From Massilia sp. WG5 (GTDB lineage Bacteria; Pseudomonadota; Gammaproteobacteria; Burkholderiales; Burkholderiaceae_D), in assembly GCF_001412595.2 (NCBI RefSeq), contig NZ_CP012640.2:496001-560000 (forward strand): DNA of 64,000 nt. Reading direction: 5' to 3'. Below are positions 8,228-21,172 of the stretch, one piece after another. The position numbers and the translations under genes are program-made. The notes under the pieces were generated by a model. It saw only the letters and a program-made list of their open reading frames with translations, did not search any database and was not told the DNA's origin. Every line of letters begins with the position of its first letter. The first letter of the stretch is position 1.

Positions 8228-8620
8228 ATGGATAACATCTCCATTCCCGAGGATATCCGCCGCTTCGTGCTGAGCAGTATCCCATCGGTGCCTTTCCTGG
8301 AAGCCCTGCTGCTGATGCGGGCGGATCCGGCGCAGCCATGGACCCGGGACAGCCTGGCGCGCCGCCTCTACGTGCGCGACAAGGTCGCGGAAGGGCTATT
8401 GGCCGAGCTGTGCCGCTCAGGCATGGCCGCGCCCTGGCCGGACGCCGATGCCGATGCCTACTATTATCGGCCGCGCGAAGACATCCTGCGGGAGCGCATC
8501 GACCGCCTCGCCGACCTGTATGCTACCCACCTGGTCGAAGTTACCCACCTCATCCATTCATCCCTGGACCGCAAGGCGCAGCAGTTCGCTGACGCCTTCA
8601 AATGGCGGAAGGATTCCTAA
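8228..8620 (+). CDS. Winged-helix-like hypothetical protein leading a DUF5985 cluster
   Basis: A 130-residue soluble protein. Residues about 15-75 look like a winged helix: a helix around PFLEALLLMRA, then TRDSLARRLYVRDKVAEGLLAELCRSGM (possible helix-turn-helix) and a short wing with a YYYRPR strand. The C-terminal third is helical (ILRERIDRLADLYATHL). The first ATG is 8228; an in-frame GTG at 8222 is an alternative, and neither has a strong Shine-Dalgarno. It is followed without a gap by two small membrane-protein genes, so the three likely form one unit. It might be their regulator or cytoplasmic partner. I do not recognise a named family. Confidence 0.72.
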   Translation: MDNISIPEDIRRFVLSSIPSVPFLEALLLMRADPAQPWTRDSLARRLYVRDKVAEGLLAELCRSGMAAPWPDADADAYYYRPREDILRERIDRLADLYATHLVEVTHLIHSSLDRKAQQFADAFKWRKDS

Positions 8621-8881
8621 GTGGCGCTTACCATTTATTCGCTTTGTACCCTGACCTCGCTGGCCTGCGCCTGGCTGCTGCTGGCCAGCTACCGGCGCAC
8701 CAGCTACCGCCTGCTGTTCTGGAGCGGCTGGTCCTTCGTCGCGATGACGGTGAACAACCTGCTCCTCGTGCTCGACAAGATCGTCTTCCCTGACAGCATC
8801 AACCTGCTGCCGGTGCGCCTGGTCTCGGCGCTGGTGTCGACGCTGCTCCTGCTGTACGGGCTGATCTACGAAAAGGAATAA
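8621..8881 (+). CDS. Small membrane protein, DUF5985-like
   Basis: An 86-residue protein with three predicted membrane segments (about residues 5-22, 32-52 and 62-80), a pattern I associate with DUF5985. The start is GTG at 8621, immediately after the TAA of the winged-helix-like gene. A second protein of the same type follows after two bases. Its function is unknown. Two adjacent paralogue-like small membrane proteins suggest a hetero-oligomer. Confidence 0.75.
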   Translation: MALTIYSLCTLTSLACAWLLLASYRRTSYRLLFWSGWSFVAMTVNNLLLVLDKIVFPDSINLLPVRLVSALVSTLLLLYGLIYEKE

Positions 8882-8883
8882 CC

Positions 8884-9156
8884 GTGACCGATATGCTTAC
8901 CGGCGCCATTGCCATGGCCTCGACCGTGATCGCGCTGTTCTTCCTGCGCTTCTGGCGCAATACGCGCGACCGCTTCTTCATGTATTTCGCCCTGTCCTTC
9001 GGGATCGAGGGCGCGCACCGCGTGTATTCGGCCATTACCTACCAGGATGCCGAGGATTCGCCCCTGCATTACCTGATCCGCCTGCTGGCCTATGGATTGA
9101 TCATCTGGGCGATCCTGGAAAAGAACCTGCCCTCGCGTAAAAAGAGCGAGGGCTGA
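8884..9156 (+). CDS. Small membrane protein, DUF5985-like
   Basis: A 90-residue protein with three hydrophobic segments (residues about 4-22, 30-45 and 63-80) and a charged C-terminus (PSRKKSEG). The middle holds FWRNTRDRFFMYFALSF, with Arg/Phe-rich membrane-edge character. The start is GTG at 8884, two bases after the preceding stop; ATG at 8893 is possible. It is the third gene of the unit that begins at 8228. Its function is unknown. Confidence 0.75.
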   Translation: MTDMLTGAIAMASTVIALFFLRFWRNTRDRFFMYFALSFGIEGAHRVYSAITYQDAEDSPLHYLIRLLAYGLIIWAILEKNLPSRKKSEG

Positions 9157-9236
9157 CCGACCGCTGGCGTGCGCCCGCGCCCTTCCCCGTACGCCATAAT
9201 CGGACCACGATCCGATACGAGCAAAAGGAGGAAGCG

Positions 9237-9503
9237 ATGGCGAACCAGCAAAACCAGCAGCACGCACCAGACGGGAACCAGCAGCGCGCCGACCGGAACG
9301 GCGAAGTCAGCCGCTCCGAAGACCTGCTGCCGGCCGGCGCGGCCGACAACGCCGATGGCCGTTTCGAAGTGGCCGAGGAAGTCAGCCTCGACCAGCAGTC
9401 CGACGCCACCCGCCAGGTCGGCAAGGCGCCGAAAGGGATCGCCGCCGACGCCCTGGCGGAGTCCCTCAAGCCGGACGCCAGCAAGGACGACAGCGGCGGC
9501 TGA
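9237..9503 (+). CDS. Small hydrophilic hypothetical protein
   Basis: An 88-residue, highly polar protein rich in Gln, Asn, Asp and Ala, with almost no hydrophobic core and no cysteines. It is likely disordered, in the style of small stress-related hydrophilins. The start is well supported: AGGAGGA (9225-9231) lies 5 bases before ATG 9237. I recognise no domain. Confidence 0.7.
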   Translation: MANQQNQQHAPDGNQQRADRNGEVSRSEDLLPAGAADNADGRFEVAEEVSLDQQSDATRQVGKAPKGIAADALAESLKPDASKDDSGG

Positions 9504-9522
9504 GTCCCCTCAACCAGTCTCT

Positions 9523-10353
9523 TCAGACGGTCACCCCCATGCGCAGGCCCTCGATGGTGTGGGCCTGATAGATGTCTTCCAGCGATTTCACCACGCGGCA
9601 GGTCAGGTGCGCCCGGACCTCTTCCGGCAGCGCATCCCAATAGGCCTGGGTGACCTGCAGGTCGTGCTTCTCGGCATTGCGCGCATCCGGCGCATCCACG
9701 CCCAGCACGAATACCGGGCGCGACTGCTGCGAGCGGTTGGCGGTGCCGCGGTGGATGGTCAGCGCCGAGCGCGCTGAAATATCCCCGACTTTCGGCAGCT
9801 TGCGCTGGGCCCGCGCCTCGTAGCGCGGGTACAGTTCCTTGGCCGGAAACATCAGGTCGCCGCCGGCGAGGTCGTCCCACTGGGTGCCGGGCGCGATCTC
9901 GAAGGGGCCGATCTCTTCGGTCACGTCGACGGTGGTGATGTTGAAGGCCAGCGAATTCAGCCGCCGGCCGACCAGGGTGGCTTCCGGCGACGGAAAATCG
10001 CGGTGCCAGGGCTGGTGCATCGCCCCCGGGAAGGGAATGTCGAAACCCGCCTCCACCACCTTGTAGTCCGGCCCCAGCACGGCGCGGCACACGGCCTTCA
10101 CCCACGGATGCGTGACCAGCTCCACGAAGCCGCGCACGCGCTCCGGGTGCACCTCGACGTAATAGCGGTTCGGGCCGCGTTCGAGGGCGCCGCCGGGCCG
10201 GGCCCGCGCTTCCGCGAACAGGGCCTCGATGTCTTCCTTCAGCGCGGCCACCCATTCCTTCGTGAACGCGCCCTTGCAGGCGATGATGCCGTCCCCGTAC
10301 AGGCCGCCCATGATGGCGGCCATATCGAATGTGTCGTCGATTGCATTCGTCAT
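9523..10353 (-). CDS. Phytanoyl-CoA dioxygenase (PhyH) family protein
   Basis: A 276-residue Fe(II)/2-oxoglutarate-dependent oxygenase of the PhyH type. Seen: the HxD iron pair in MHQPWHRDFPSPE (H-R-D, about residue 115), and a distal histidine with a nearby arginine in TIHRGTANRSQQSRPVF (about residue 205). The N-terminus FDMAAIMGGLYGDGIIACKGAF matches the usual 'parent substrate' opening of the family. The ATG at 10353 has AGGAGGAA 7 bases upstream; the open frame extends upstream but without a better site. The substrate cannot be read. The gene is divergent from the hybrid kinase at 10475. Confidence 0.85.
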   Translation of the reverse strand: MTNAIDDTFDMAAIMGGLYGDGIIACKGAFTKEWVAALKEDIEALFAEARARPGGALERGPNRYYVEVHPERVRGFVELVTHPWVKAVCRAVLGPDYKVVEAGFDIPFPGAMHQPWHRDFPSPEATLVGRRLNSLAFNITTVDVTEEIGPFEIAPGTQWDDLAGGDLMFPAKELYPRYEARAQRKLPKVGDISARSALTIHRGTANRSQQSRPVFVLGVDAPDARNAEKHDLQVTQAYWDALPEEVRAHLTCRVVKSLEDIYQAHTIEGLRMGVTV

Positions 10354-10417
10354 GTAATGATTCCTCCTGGACGGCCATCCTAACGCCAAGCCGGCAAGCG
10401 CAGCGCACGGCCGCCAG

Positions 10418-10446
10418 TTGACATTTCGTGGGACTAATCCTACATT
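10418..10446 (+). promoter_or_regulatory. Sigma70-type promoter with 16-bp palindromic operator
   Basis: TTGACA (10418-10423) and TACATT (10441-10446) are separated by 17 bases. The palindrome GTGGGACTAATCCTAC (10428-10443) fills the spacer and touches the -10 box. It sits 29 bases before ATG 10475 of the hybrid kinase. The same arrangement recurs at 25392-25420 (minus) and, weaker, at 17796-17825. Confidence 0.7.
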
Positions 10447-10474
10447 GCGAGGATCACCATTCCTCGGACACCGC

Positions 10475-12808
10475 ATGGACCACGCGCCCGCCGCCATGAA
10501 CTTCGCGATTCCCGCCCGGGGCCGCGTCCTGTTCGTCTGCGAGCGTCCGGACGACGATCCGGCCGTGGCCGGCGTCGCCGCCGAACTCGGCTACGAAGTG
10601 CTGCGCGTGCGCAGCGCCGACGAAGCGCTCGCCCACACCGCCGGGCCCGGGTTCGCCCTGATCCTGGCCGGCTACGGGGCCGATGCGACAGGCTTTGCCG
10701 ACGCGCTGCGGCGCCTGCGGGCGGCCTTCCCGCCGACGCCGCTGGTGGCGATCGGGCCGCCGCCTCGGGATTTCCCGGTCGAGGACCTGTACGAGGCCGG
10801 GGCGCTGTCGGTGCTGCACGAACCGCTCTCGCCGACCATCCTGCGCAGCAAGGCCCGCTTCTACCTCGACGCCTACGCCACCGCGGCCGAACGCACCCGC
10901 ACCCAGGCCGCGCTGGAGGAAACCCGGGCGCGCCTGGAATCGACCATCGCCGCCGCCGAGGTCGGGGTCTGGACCTGGGATGTCGTCGCCGACCGCGTGG
11001 CCGCCGACCGCCGCATGGCCGCCCTGTTCGGCCTGCGCCCGGAAGACGCCGAGGGGGCGCCGCTGTCCGCCTACTTCGCCGCGATCCACCCGGACGACCG
11101 CCCGGCCAGCGAAGCCCGCCTGGAAGCGACGCTGGCCAGCGGCCTGCCCTACGTCAGCACCTACCGGGTGCGCGGCCCGGATGGCGACTGGCGCTGGCTG
11201 CTGGCGCGCGGCCGGGTCCAGCGCAGCGGCGCCGGCCAGCGCATGCGCGGCGTGGTGATCGACGTCACCCTGCAAAAGCAGGCCGAGGAACGCCTGCAGG
11301 CCAGCGAGGAGCGCTACCGGACCCTGTTCGATTCGGTCGACGACGGCATCTGCGTGATCGAGATGCTGTACGACGGCGACGGCAATCCCTGCGATTACCG
11401 CTACCTCGAAACGAATCCCGCCTTCGCGATCCATACCGGGCTGTCCGATGTCCTCGGCAAGACCGTGCGCAGCCTGCTCCCCGACCACGAAAACCGCTGG
11501 TTCGAGATCTACGGCCGGGTCGCCGCGACCGGCGAAGCGGTGCGCTTCGTGGAGGAAGCCGCCGGCCTCGGACGCTGGTACGAGGTGTATGCCGCGCGGG
11601 TCGGCCCGGCCGGGAGCCGCAAGGTGGTGGTGCTGTTCAGCGACATCACCGAACGACGCCGCACCGAAGTCGAGCTGCGCCGCCTGGCCGACGACCTGGC
11701 CGAGCAGGACCGCCGCAAGACCGAGTTCCTGGCGACCCTGGCGCACGAACTGCGCAATCCGCTGGCGCCGATCCGCAGCGGCCTGCAGCTGATGCGCCGC
11801 TCCACCGGCGATCCGGCGGCGCTGGCGCGGGTGCAGGACATCATGGACCGCCAGCTCGACCACCTGGTGCACCTGGTCGACGACCTGCTCGACGTCGCCC
11901 GCATCACGCGCGGCCAGGTCGAACTCAAGCCCGAGTGGATCTCGCTCGACGAGGTGATCCAGGCCGCGGTCGACAGCAGCCTGCCGCTGATCGAGTCCTC
12001 GCGCCACCGCCTCGACCTGCGCCTGCCGGCCGAGCCGCTGCAGTTGCTCGCCGACCCGACCCGCCTGACCCAGGTGGTCAGCAACCTGCTCAACAACGCC
12101 GCCAAGTACACCCCACGCGGCGGCGCGATCGTGGTGGCGGCCGAACGCGACGGCGACAATGCCGTGATCGTGGTGTCGGACAACGGCATCGGGATTCCGC
12201 CCGAACAGCTCGAATCGGTGTTCCAGATGTTCACCCAGGTCCCGCATCCGACCCAGCGCAGCCACGGCGGCCTGGGGATCGGCCTGTCGCTGGTGCGCAG
12301 CCTGGTCGAACTGCACGGCGGGACCATCACGGCCGCCAGCGCCGGGATCGACGCCGGCAGCGTGTTCACGGTGCGGTTGCCGCTGGCGGGCAAGGACAGT
12401 CCGGCGCCGCCGCCAGCGGCGCGCGCGACCGCGCCCGTGCGGCAGGCCGACCTGCGCCTGCTGGTGGTGGACGACAACCGCGACGCCGCCGAGACCCTGG
12501 CGGCCCTGCTCGGCGCGCTCGGCCACACGGCGCCGGTCGCGGCCGACGGTCACCAGGCCCTGCGCATGATCGCCAGCCTGCGTCCGCAGCTGGTGTTCCT
12601 CGACATCGGCATGCCCGGCATGTCCGGCTACGAAGTGGCGCAAGCGGTGCGCGCCGATCCGCGCCTGGACGGGGTGCGGCTGGTGGCCCTGACCGGCTGG
12701 GGCGGCGAGGCCGACCGGGCGCGCAGCGCCGAAGCGGGCTTCGACGCCCACCTCACCAAGCCGGCCACGGTGGCGGCGATCGAGGAAACGCTGGCGCGCC
12801 TGACCTGA
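10475..12808 (+). CDS. Hybrid sensor histidine kinase: pseudo-receiver, PAS, PAS, HisKA, HATPase, receiver
   Basis: A 777-residue cytoplasmic hybrid kinase with no membrane segment. Residues about 15-130 have a receiver fold, but the phosphoacceptor position reads LILAGYG, with no Asp, so this domain is degenerate. Two PAS domains follow (about 155-270 and 285-405). HisKA carries His424 in LATLAHELRNPLAPI. The ATPase domain has N- and G-boxes (NNAAKY, SDNGIGIP, GGLGIGLSLV). The C-terminal receiver has VVDDN and Asp710 in FLDIGMPG. The start chosen is ATG 10475, just after a promoter; ATG 10496 is an alternative. The ligand of the PAS domains is unknown. Confidence 0.9.
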   Translation: MDHAPAAMNFAIPARGRVLFVCERPDDDPAVAGVAAELGYEVLRVRSADEALAHTAGPGFALILAGYGADATGFADALRRLRAAFPPTPLVAIGPPPRDFPVEDLYEAGALSVLHEPLSPTILRSKARFYLDAYATAAERTRTQAALEETRARLESTIAAAEVGVWTWDVVADRVAADRRMAALFGLRPEDAEGAPLSAYFAAIHPDDRPASEARLEATLASGLPYVSTYRVRGPDGDWRWLLARGRVQRSGAGQRMRGVVIDVTLQKQAEERLQASEERYRTLFDSVDDGICVIEMLYDGDGNPCDYRYLETNPAFAIHTGLSDVLGKTVRSLLPDHENRWFEIYGRVAATGEAVRFVEEAAGLGRWYEVYAARVGPAGSRKVVVLFSDITERRRTEVELRRLADDLAEQDRRKTEFLATLAHELRNPLAPIRSGLQLMRRSTGDPAALARVQDIMDRQLDHLVHLVDDLLDVARITRGQVELKPEWISLDEVIQAAVDSSLPLIESSRHRLDLRLPAEPLQLLADPTRLTQVVSNLLNNAAKYTPRGGAIVVAAERDGDNAVIVVSDNGIGIPPEQLESVFQMFTQVPHPTQRSHGGLGIGLSLVRSLVELHGGTITAASAGIDAGSVFTVRLPLAGKDSPAPPPAARATAPVRQADLRLLVVDDNRDAAETLAALLGALGHTAPVAADGHQALRMIASLRPQLVFLDIGMPGMSGYEVAQAVRADPRLDGVRLVALTGWGGEADRARSAEAGFDAHLTKPATVAAIEETLARLT

Positions 12809-12809
12809 A

Positions 12810-13231
12810 CTACCAGTCCAGGGACAGCAGGCGCTGCGCCATCCGCGGCCAGCACAGCACCGCCAGCTCGTCGCGCGTGGCCCAGCGGAAGCCGTCCATC
12901 TCGGGCGTGTCCTTGCCGGTGATATGGTGCGGGAAGAAACTGCGGCATACCAGGTCGCCGAGCTCGCACAGCTCCTCGCCCACCTCGACCTTGTACAGGT
13001 GCAGGCATTTGTCGCGCCGGTAGTCGAAGCGTCCAAGCTCGACGAAGCGCGCAGCGTCGAAGACAAGGCCCGTTTCCTCGTCCAGCTCGCGCATCGCCGC
13101 CGCCAGGGTGTCCTCGCCCGGGTCCAGCAGGCCTTTCGGGATGTCCCATTTCGCGGTGCCGGTCACGTGCCCCAGCAGCAGGCGGCCGGCGCCGTCGACG
13201 ACCAGGGTGCCGCAGGAGACGTCGATCCGCT

Positions 13232-13235
<4 letters not shown>
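12810..13235 (-). CDS. Nudix hydrolase
   Basis: A 141-residue Nudix enzyme hydrolysing a nucleoside-diphosphate-linked substrate. The full Nudix box, G-x5-E-x7-REU-x-EE-x-GU, runs from GLLDPGED to RELDEETGL (about residues 35-57). The start ATG 13235 has GGAG upstream and overlaps the stop of the large hybrid kinase (ATGA, 13232-13235). It is therefore translationally coupled to that kinase. Length and context do not identify the substrate; dNTP, NADH or diadenosine polyphosphates are all possible. Confidence 0.88.
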
Positions 13236-16552
<3,317 letters not shown>

Positions 16553-16678
16553 GCAGGAAATGGACGATGCAATTAAAGCAATGTATGCCTGACGCTTCCG
16601 AAAGTCAATTGTGCGCACCGTCGCGCCGCGCGCCCGCAAACTACGGCGGGTGATGTTGCACCCAACTGGAGCGTGTTG

Positions 16679-17791
16679 ATGAGTTTTCCCTACCTGGCGC
16701 CCCTGCGCCGGTTTTCCTTCCTCGGCAATTCCCTCGAAGACTGGACCGTCGCCCTGATCGTGGCCGTACTGGCGACCGCCGCGATGGCCTTCGTGCGCTC
16801 GCTGGTGCTGCGCCGCCTGGCGGCGACCTCGGCCCGCACCGACACCCGGATCGACGACCTGGTCGTCAAGATGCTGTCGAAGACCTACATGCTGTTCATC
16901 GTCGCCTTCGGCGTGTATTTCGGCAGCACCTTCCTCGCACTCGACCGCGCGCGCGACCTGCTGGTGTCGCGGATCGCGGTGACGGCCCTGCTGTTCCAGC
17001 TGGCCGTATGGGGCGACGTCGGCCTGCGCGCCTGGCGCGACCAGCTGCACATGGCCCAGGACGGCGCGCGGCGCAATTCCAGCGCCATCCTGGGTTTCAT
17101 CCTGCGGCTCACCTTGTGGACCATCGTGGTGCTGATGGTGCTGGATAACTTTGGCGTGAATATCACCGCCCTGGTGGCCAGCCTGGGCGTGGGCGGCATC
17201 GCGGTGGCGCTGGCGGTCCAGAACATCCTCGGCGACCTGTTCGCCTCCCTCTCGATCACCCTCGACAAACCGTTCGAGATCGGCGACTTCATCATCGTCG
17301 GCGAGGTCCTCGGCTCGGTCGAGCACATCGGCCTGAAGACGACCCGGGTGCGCGGCCTGGGTGGCGAGCAGGTGGTGTTCTCGAACGGCGACCTGCTGAA
17401 AAGCCGGATCCACAACCACAAGCGGATGGAGACCCGCCGCGTGGCCTTCGTGCTGCGCATCGCCTACGGCACCAGCGAGGAGCTGCTGTGCCGGGTGCCG
17501 CGCATCATCCGCGAGATCATCGCGGCGAAGCCGAACATCGACTTCGAACGCGCCCATTTCATGCAGTGGGGCGAATGGTCGCTGAATTTCGAGGTCGTCT
17601 ACCACTTCCGCAGCCCGGACTACGTCCTGCACATGGACGCCCAGCAGGACATCTTCCTGGAGATCTACCGCCGCTTCGAGCAGGAAGGCATCCGCTTCGC
17701 CCACCCGCTATCGATCGTCAAGCTGGCCGACCCGCCGGGCGCCTTGCAGGCCGCCTCGGGCGGGCCGCCGGGGCCGGCCTGGCGGCACTGA
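16679..17791 (+). CDS. MscS-family mechanosensitive ion channel
   Basis: A 370-residue inner-membrane channel that releases solutes on hypo-osmotic shock. Hydrophobic segments lie at about 20-40, 60-80, 95-115 and 140-160. The pore helix TM3 and beta domain are conserved: VASLGVGGIAVALAVQNILG, then GDLFASLSITLDKPFEIGDF. The soluble C-terminal domain follows. The start is ATG 16679, with TGGAG upstream; an in-frame GTG at 16673 is possible. A second, shorter-tailed paralogue lies at 38265. It runs in the same direction as the KGG stress gene but is separated from it by that gene's promoter. Confidence 0.9.
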   Translation: MSFPYLAPLRRFSFLGNSLEDWTVALIVAVLATAAMAFVRSLVLRRLAATSARTDTRIDDLVVKMLSKTYMLFIVAFGVYFGSTFLALDRARDLLVSRIAVTALLFQLAVWGDVGLRAWRDQLHMAQDGARRNSSAILGFILRLTLWTIVVLMVLDNFGVNITALVASLGVGGIAVALAVQNILGDLFASLSITLDKPFEIGDFIIVGEVLGSVEHIGLKTTRVRGLGGEQVVFSNGDLLKSRIHNHKRMETRRVAFVLRIAYGTSEELLCRVPRIIREIIAAKPNIDFERAHFMQWGEWSLNFEVVYHFRSPDYVLHMDAQQDIFLEIYRRFEQEGIRFAHPLSIVKLADPPGALQAASGGPPGPAWRH

Positions 17792-17795
17792 AGTG

Positions 17796-17825
17796 TTGCA
17801 GGCTGAGCCGGACTCATCCTACAGA
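17796..17825 (+). promoter_or_regulatory. Promoter with weaker copy of the palindromic operator
   Basis: TTGCAG (17796-17801) and TACAGA (17820-17825) are 18 bases apart. GCCGGACTCATCCTAC (17807-17822) resembles the palindromes at 10428 and 25395: the right half ATCCTAC is exact and the core GGACT is shared. It lies 107 bases before the KGG stress gene start. Confidence 0.5.
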
Positions 17826-17852
17826 GCGCCCAAAGGATGTCCTATACCCGGG

Positions 17853-17871
17853 CTTATGCGTGACGCATAAG
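17853..17871 (+). other. Perfect hairpin in the leader of the KGG gene
   Basis: CTTATGCG (17853-17860), a TGA loop and CGCATAAG (17864-17871) form a perfect 8-bp stem in the untranslated leader. No T-run follows, so it is not a simple terminator. It could be an operator dyad or an RNA structure. Confidence 0.5.
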
Positions 17872-17932
17872 ATGGATCCAGCTCCTCGACACGGAGGAAC
17901 GCATGGCAACCATTCATTAAAGGAGAATGATC

Positions 17933-18334
17933 ATGGCACAAAACAACCAACAGAACGGCAACAACGGCAACCGCGGTTTCGCAGGCATGGACCCGCAAAA
18001 GCAGCGTGAAATCGCCTCCGAAGGCGGCAAGGCCGCACACGCTTCGGGCAATGCCCACGAGTTCAACTCGGAAGAAGCGCGCCGCGCCGGCTCGATGAGC
18101 CACAAGAACGACGGCAACCAGCAGTCGGGCGGGAATAATGCCGGTAACAGCGGCAACACCCGCGGCGGCTCGCCGGAGCAGCACGCCCGCGCCGGCGCGC
18201 AAAGCCACAAGAACGACGGCAACCAGCAGTCGGGCGGGAATAATGCCGGTAACAGCGGCAACACCCGCGGCGGCTCGCCGGAGCAGCATGCCCGCGCAGG
18301 CTCGCAGAGCCACAAGAACGACAACAAGCGCTGA
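17933..18334 (+). CDS. KGG-repeat stress-induced protein
   Basis: A 133-residue, very hydrophilic Gly/Asn/Gln/Ser-rich protein of the stress-induced KGG family, similar to E. coli YciG. The opening block FAGMDPQKQREIASEGGKAAH is the family signature; RRAGSMSH, HARAGAQSH and HARAGSQSH are further motif copies. It is cytoplasmic and probably disordered. The start is ATG 17933, 7 bases after AGGAG; ATG 17927 is too close to that site. A 35-residue unit is duplicated (18104-18313). A terminator follows. Its expression is likely stress-linked: the leader holds a palindrome-containing promoter and a hairpin. Confidence 0.85.
   Translation: MAQNNQQNGNNGNRGFAGMDPQKQREIASEGGKAAHASGNAHEFNSEEARRAGSMSHKNDGNQQSGGNNAGNSGNTRGGSPEQHARAGAQSHKNDGNQQSGGNNAGNSGNTRGGSPEQHARAGSQSHKNDNKR
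18104..18313 (+). repeat. Near-identical 105-bp tandem duplication inside the KGG gene
   Basis: Copies at 18104-18208 and 18209-18313 differ at about four bases, all in the last quarter. Each encodes 35 residues from KNDGNQQSGG to the Ser-His pair. The first 75 or so bases are identical, including synonymous positions, so duplication or gene conversion is recent. Confidence 0.9.
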
Positions 18335-18362
18335 CCGGCGCCTGGTTTAGTTCTTTCATCGG

Positions 18363-18393
18363 CTGCCGGCATCGTCCGGCAGTTTTCGTTTTA
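18363..18393 (+). terminator. Rho-independent terminator of the KGG gene
   Basis: CTGCCGG (18363-18369) pairs with CCGGCAG (18376-18382) and is followed by TTTTCGTTTT. It starts 29 bases after the KGG stop. Confidence 0.85.
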
Positions 18394-19876
<1,483 letters not shown>

Positions 19877-19927
19877 GCGCCGGCGTAGCCGAGCGATCGA
19901 CGTGCGCGCCTGCCGGCGACCGCGCGT

Positions 19928-19965
19928 CGATCCGCCGGGCGGCGATCCGCCGGGCGGCGATCCGC
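19928..19965. repeat. Short 15-bp tandem repeat, 2.5 copies
   Basis: The unit CGATCCGCCGGGCGG repeats at 19928 and 19943, with a partial third copy at 19958. It ends directly at TATACT (19966-19971), a good -10 box 9 bases before the metallophosphoesterase start. Confidence 0.8.
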
Positions 19966-19980
19966 TATACTGGCCGGATC

Positions 19981-20820
19981 ATGCGTATTCAGCTATTTTC
20001 TGACCTGCACCTCGAGCGCGATCCCGCTTTCCAGCCCCTCATCCATCCTGGCACCGACGTCATCGTGCTGGCCGGGGACATCGGCTCCTACCAGGCGCGC
20101 TCGCGCCTGCAGGACGACGATTTCGGCCTGGCGCGCTTCGCGCCTCGCCATACCGGCGCACCGGCCAAGGTACTGTACGTCCCCGGCAACCACGAATTCG
20201 ACGGCCTCGAATACGACGACGCCTACGAGCGCCTGCGCCGCGTCTGCGACTATCTCGGCATCGCCTGGCTCGACCGCGAAAGCATCGTCCTCGACGGCGT
20301 GCGCTTCATCGGCAGCACGCTGTGGAGCGACTTCGACGCCGTCGCCGGCCAGGAACGGGATTTGACGAAGCAGCTGCAGGCGCGCGGCAAGGCCTTCCGG
20401 GCCGCCAACTACTACCTGAGCAAGAACACCACCTTCCGCGGCGGCGAGCCGGTGCTGGCCGAGCAGCAGCGCGCCATGTCGCTGGCCTGCCAGGACTGGC
20501 TGCGCAGCGCCCTCGCCATTCCCTTCGACGGACCGACCGTGGTCGTGACCCATTACGCGCCCAGCCTGCGCAGCGCCGACCCGCGCTACGGCGTCACACC
20601 CGGCACCGCCGGCTTCTGCAATTCCATGGACGAGCTGATTCCCTGGGCCGACCTGTGGATGCACGGCCACCTGCACTGCACCAACGACTATGTGGTCGAG
20701 GGCGAGCTCGGCGGCCGGCCGCGCAGCTGCCGCGTGGTCGCCAATCCGCTCGGGTATGCGAACAAGGGGGAGCAGGAAGCTTTCCGGCCCGAGCTCGTTA
20801 TCGAGATCGGGACTGCCTGA
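19981..20820 (+). CDS. Calcineurin-like metallophosphoesterase
   Basis: A 279-residue cytoplasmic metallophosphoesterase. Metal ligands are visible in FSDLHLE (D-x-H), VLAGDIG, VPGNHEFDG, VVVTHYAPS and MHGHLH, giving the complete binuclear-site set. The start ATG 19981 opens directly on strand one (MRIQLFSDLHLE). A -10-like TATACT lies at 19966-19971, so the leader would be very short. The substrate is unknown; the family includes nucleotide, peptide-linked and phosphodiester hydrolases. Confidence 0.85.
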   Translation: MRIQLFSDLHLERDPAFQPLIHPGTDVIVLAGDIGSYQARSRLQDDDFGLARFAPRHTGAPAKVLYVPGNHEFDGLEYDDAYERLRRVCDYLGIAWLDRESIVLDGVRFIGSTLWSDFDAVAGQERDLTKQLQARGKAFRAANYYLSKNTTFRGGEPVLAEQQRAMSLACQDWLRSALAIPFDGPTVVVTHYAPSLRSADPRYGVTPGTAGFCNSMDELIPWADLWMHGHLHCTNDYVVEGELGGRPRSCRVVANPLGYANKGEQEAFRPELVIEIGTA

Positions 20821-20832
20821 CGCAGCGCCTGC

Positions 20833-21051
20833 TTACATGCCGAGCACCCTGACGAGGGTGAAGGCGAGGAGCCCGACGCCCAGCAGCGACAGCACGAAGA
20901 CCGCGGCCAGCTTGCCGGCCGCGCGCAGCACTGCTTGCTTCTCCTTCCCCTTCTTCATCTCCTGGTCGTAATGCCACTTGACGGCGTAGAACATGCCCGT
21001 GCCTAACACAAGAAACTTGAAGGTCACGAAGACGATTGGGATCCAGTCCAT
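20833..21051 (-). CDS. Small two-TM membrane protein
   Basis: A 72-residue protein with two hydrophobic helices (about 3-22 and 48-70) joined by a charged loop (YDQEMKKGKEKQ). I recognise no family. The ATG at 21051 begins directly on the first helix; no clear Shine-Dalgarno is visible. Open frame upstream overlaps the divergent MocR gene and is not membrane-like. It is divergent from that regulator, an arrangement in which MocR-type factors often control the neighbour. Confidence 0.6.
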   Translation of the reverse strand: MDWIPIVFVTFKFLVLGTGMFYAVKWHYDQEMKKGKEKQAVLRAAGKLAAVFVLSLLGVGLLAFTLVRVLGM

Positions 21052-21172
21052 TATTTGATTTGCCGAGTGCAGATGTGAGAAGAGAAACGCCAGCGAACGC
21101 CATGCAAGGATGGTGCCGCTGCACGTCCTGAAGCATACTACGCGAAAAGCAATATCCATACATCGAGACAAA

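Noticed and set aside
18104..18313. Repeat pair considered as CRISPR
   Set aside because: There are only two long head-to-tail units with no spacers, both in frame inside a KGG gene.
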